A stretch of DNA of 64,000 nucleotides, from the NCBI GenBank assembly GCA_043777815.1, contig JAYWHH010000001.1, forward strand, positions 62,001 through 126,000, in the 5' to 3' direction. Shown here piece after piece: positions 61,848 to 64,000 of this stretch. Within the stretch, counting starts at the first letter, position 1; each line of letters begins with the position of its first letter. The notes under the pieces are model-generated. The model saw nothing but the letters and a program-made list of their open reading frames with translations. It was not told where the DNA came from and made no database searches. A program made the translations under genes and the position numbers. Source of the DNA: JAXMDS01 sp043777815. GTDB taxonomy: Bacteria > Pseudomonadota > Alphaproteobacteria > Rickettsiales > Rickettsiaceae.

Positions 61848-62633
61848 TTATCTTCTAACTGAATCTTTTATTTCCACTATACAGCTGTCAAAACCAGGGA
61901 TAGATCCTTTTACAATCAATATATCTTCGTACCCTTCATAATAAGATAAAACTTTTAGATTTTCTACAGTACATCTAGCACTACCTAAATGTCCTGGCAT
62001 TTTTTTACCAGGAAATGTTCTGCCTGGATCCTGATTTTGACCAGTAGAACCAATTGATCTATGAGAAACAGAAACGCCATGTGAAGCTTCCAAACCTCTG
62101 AAATTATGTCTTTTCATGCCACCAGCAAAACCTTTACCAATAGATGTTGCGGCCACATTAATTAGCTGATTAATTGCAAAATAATTAGCTAAAATCTTAG
62201 TTCCAATTTTAATATCTGACAATAAATCAGTTCTAAACTCTTTTAATTTACTGAAACCGATTTTTTTATATTTTAAGTCCTTCCATTCATTTGGCAAATC
62301 ATTTTGATTTGTATTTGATAAGAATTCCTGATTTGATAAAGTTAATTCATTAGTATTTTCCTCTTTATTGCTAGATATTAATTGTAATATTCCAGCCTTA
62401 GGCTTGGTAATCTTAACAGGCTCACCGTAACTTAAAACGACAGCATTATAACCATCCTTAGCAATAGTTTTTTTGCTAAATATTAAATTACTTATACGCA
62501 GTAACGTAACGGGGGTGTAAATACCTTCATGCCAAATAGAAGTCATGCCGACTTTTTGACCAATAGCGCCATGTCTTACATTAAGATTTTTGCCTACTTG
62601 AACTAAAACTTTATTCTTCTTAGTATGGTTCAT
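61848..62633 (-). CDS. rplC: 50S ribosomal protein uL3
   Basis: 261 residues against about 210. GAIGQKVGMTSIWHEG opens the protein; SIGKGFAGGMKRHNFRGLEASHGVSVSHRSIGSTGQNQDPGRTFPGKKMPGHLG is the conserved loop that reaches the peptidyl-transferase centre (cited here only as the two short blocks GKGFAGGMKRHNF and FPGKKMPGHLG). An Asn/Glu-rich insertion of about 45 residues lies near 85-130, and a 20-residue leader precedes the normal start. rplC normally sits between rpsJ and rplD in the S10 operon. Here tRNA-Ala lies upstream and a long non-coding region downstream, so it is isolated. Confidence 0.95.
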   Translation of the reverse strand: MNHTKKNKVLVQVGKNLNVRHGAIGQKVGMTSIWHEGIYTPVTLLRISNLIFSKKTIAKDGYNAVVLSYGEPVKITKPKAGILQLISSNKEENTNELTLSNQEFLSNTNQNDLPNEWKDLKYKKIGFSKLKEFRTDLLSDIKIGTKILANYFAINQLINVAATSIGKGFAGGMKRHNFRGLEASHGVSVSHRSIGSTGQNQDPGRTFPGKKMPGHLGSARCTVENLKVLSYYEGYEDILIVKGSIPGFDSCIVEIKDSVRR

Positions 62634-62821
62634 TTTTATTAAAACTGTAGATAATATCTAATTCTATATTAACTCGATAAATAAATCAAATTTTCCAAAG
62701 ACTTTCATTTGAAGCGGCTTAACTACATAGCTTTAAGTGGACCAATTATGCAAAAGTTCAAAAAATTTGAACAAAAACTTTTGATTATGAAATACATGTG
62801 GTAAAATAATTTCTTGATAGA

Positions 62822-62894
62822 GGGGGTATAGCTCAATTGGTAGAGCGTTTGGATGGCATTCAAAAGGTCAGCGGTTCAATTCCGCTTATCTCCA
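62822..62894 (+). tRNA. tRNA-Ala (anticodon GGC)
   Basis: Acceptor GGGGGTA pairs with TATCTCC and includes the G3-U70 wobble that identifies alanine tRNAs. D-stem GCTC/GAGC, anticodon loop ATGGCAT giving GGC, T-stem AGCGG/CCGCT with loop TTCAATT. CCA is not encoded. Confidence 0.94.
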
Positions 62895-62909
62895 CATCAT
62901 GATTTTTAT

Positions 62910-62940
62910 AAGCCTCAGAAAAATTAGGCTTTATACTTTT
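62910..62940 (+). terminator. Possible weak terminator of tRNA-Ala
   Basis: AAGCCT (62910-62915) and AGGCTT (62926-62931) form a 6-base stem around a 10-base loop, followed by TATACTTTT. The stem is short and the T run is broken, so efficiency is doubtful. Confidence 0.35.
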
Positions 62941-63056
62941 ATAAGACTTATATCTTAGATAAGATATATACTTTTATACGTTATACGATATAATCAATTC
63001 GTACCTAATTTATTTAGGTTGACTTTATATTTTTCAAAGATTAGTTTTTATCAAAC

Positions 63057-63605
63057 ATGAATAAATCATTTCAAAAATTACTATTGGAATTTATTCCTTT
63101 CATTTTTTTCTTATTGACATATAAAAACGCAAACATACTATATGCTGCTGGAGTCATGGGTGTTGTAACTGTAATTTGTTCAGTCATAAGCTATGTAATA
63201 GATGGAAAAGTTTCTAACATGCTTCTTATTTCGGGTATTTTATTGATAACCACGGCCAGTATAAGCATTTTCACTGGAGATTCTCGTTATTTTAAAATGA
63301 AACCCACTATAGTATATTTGATTTTTGCTGCAATATTATGGATTGGAGCTAAATTCAATAAATATTTTATACAAGATAATTTAAAAGCTTTATTTATACT
63401 TGAAAATCATCATTGGAATATTTTGACTAAAAGATTTACACTATTTCTAGTTGTTCTAGCTATCTTAAATGAGATAGTATGGAGAAATTTTAGCGAAAGC
63501 TTTTGGGTGAACTTTAAAGTTTTTGGCGCCGTCCCAATTACAATTATTTTTATGAGTTTACAGCTTCCATTTTTAAAGAAACATAATCAAAAGCAATTGC
63601 CTTAA
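63057..63605 (+). CDS. yciB: YciB/IspZ family inner-membrane protein
   Basis: 182 residues with five or six membrane helices. The opening LLLEFIPFIFFLLTYKNANILYAAGVMGVVT matches 'l.~~~P~~~FF~~y~~~~i~~AT~~l~~a', and FTGDSRYFKMKPTIVYLIFAAIL and LNEIVWRNFSESFWVNFKVFGAVPITIIF are the two most conserved later blocks of this family. It is annotated as a septation or envelope protein linked to cell-wall synthesis; the exact activity is not known. Single gene on the plus strand, next to tRNA-Ala. Confidence 0.92.
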   Translation: MNKSFQKLLLEFIPFIFFLLTYKNANILYAAGVMGVVTVICSVISYVIDGKVSNMLLISGILLITTASISIFTGDSRYFKMKPTIVYLIFAAILWIGAKFNKYFIQDNLKALFILENHHWNILTKRFTLFLVVLAILNEIVWRNFSESFWVNFKVFGAVPITIIFMSLQLPFLKKHNQKQLP

Positions 63606-63786
63606 TAACAAAATTACCAATTTTATATGATTAATTTTTGAAATGTTTCTATATTTTTGTGTTTCTATATAAGTTTTATAGATAAATCAACAAACATAGG
63701 ATGTTATAACCAAGGTTACCACTTTCTGCATGTATAAGAATTCTTTCTAGCCTTAGAGACGCATATAAATTCTTTTATTTAAATCA

Positions 63787-64000
63787 TTATAAGTCAAGAA
63801 CAACTTTCGATTGTATAACTTTATTAGTTGCATTAAAAACTTTAAAAAAGTTCTCCGTGGTATGCATTGCTACATTATCTAAGCTTATATTTTTTAATGA
63901 CGCCACTGCCTCTGCTACATAATAAACATAGCTTGGTTGATTGCTTTTACCCCTATAAGGTGCTGGCGCTAAATATGGACTATCAGTTTCAATCAACATT
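63787..64000 (-). CDS. tatD: TatD-family deoxyribonuclease, C-terminal fragment
   Basis: Only the last 71 or so residues are in the window; the frame is open to the edge. LIETDSPYLAPAPYRGKSNQPSYVYYVAEAVASLKN is the C-terminal signature of TatD proteins, including the metal-binding aspartate of ETDSP and the APxPxRGKxNxP loop. TatD enzymes are metal-dependent 3'-5' nucleases; the family is also called YcfH/TatD. In many bacteria the gene follows metG, which would lie outside the window. An internal ATG at the window edge is not the start codon. Confidence 0.93.
   Translation of the reverse strand, partial: MLIETDSPYLAPAPYRGKSNQPSYVYYVAEAVASLKNISLDNVAMHTTENFFKVFNATNKVIQSKVVLDL

Overview
The window is a gene-dense, strongly AT-rich stretch of a reduced alphaproteobacterial genome of the intracellular Rickettsiales/Holosporales type. 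The call rests on gene content: an NtrX-type regulator tail, a rickettsial-style VirB8/VirB9 pair, three ProP-like (MHS family) transporters, eukaryote-like IleRS, NAD-glutamate dehydrogenase, PHA synthase, an aa3-type oxidase subunit and cytochrome b. Many operons are broken up. I cannot name the genus. No rRNA, transposase, prophage or CRISPR array is present.

Layout. 1-2.4 kb: regulator tail, two small hypotheticals, an isolated ATP synthase delta gene and tRNA-Leu. 2.4-6.4 kb: rplY, rho, membrane cytochrome c and cytochrome b, the last two overlapping tail to tail. 6.6-9.7 kb: a tight three-gene cassette, virB8-virB9-secretin lipoprotein. 10-20.8 kb: murA, hemW, der, tRNA-Gly, tRNA-Cys, rnc, gyrA, a degenerate radC and mreB. 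21-25.5 kb: an unknown coiled protein, rsmH-ftsL-pgpA and tsaC. 25.5-34.2 kb: gltX-pepP-tsaC and MFS-pgsA-phaC operons plus a phasin-like gene. 34.5-42.6 kb: ileS, cdsA, a second MFS, a tiny secreted peptide and murJ. 42.8-54 kb: a shortened glutamate dehydrogenase, mnmE, ndk, a ZnuA-like protein, rpmB, a third MFS and a shortened mfd. 52.8-64 kb: pyrH-dctQ-lgt-ctaD, dnaE-mreC, rpsP, a lone rplC, tRNA-Ala, yciB and a tatD fragment.

How the genes fit together. murA, murJ, ftsL, rsmH, mreB and mreC indicate peptidoglycan precursor synthesis and cell-shape functions. cdsA, pgsA and pgpA form the phosphatidylglycerol branch, and lgt uses its product. Cytochrome b, cytochrome c, CtaD and AtpH are scattered parts of the respiratory chain. 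The MHS transporters, DctQ and glutamate dehydrogenase suggest a life on imported osmolytes, organic acids and amino acids.

Most striking observations. (1) The 3' ends of many genes are duplicated in tandem just past the stop codon, so the intergenic DNA holds extra copies of gene tails (near 0.3, 9.7, 15.7, 19.7, 24.4 and 30.1 kb; pure 3'-flank duplications at 34.3 and 61.5 kb). (2) A VirB8-VirB9 pair is joined to a true MshL/PilN-type secretin where VirB10 would be expected. (3) CtaD has lost the D-channel entry aspartate. (4) GyrA carries a natural alanine at the quinolone position. (5) Glutamate dehydrogenase and Mfd are cut down to their catalytic cores.
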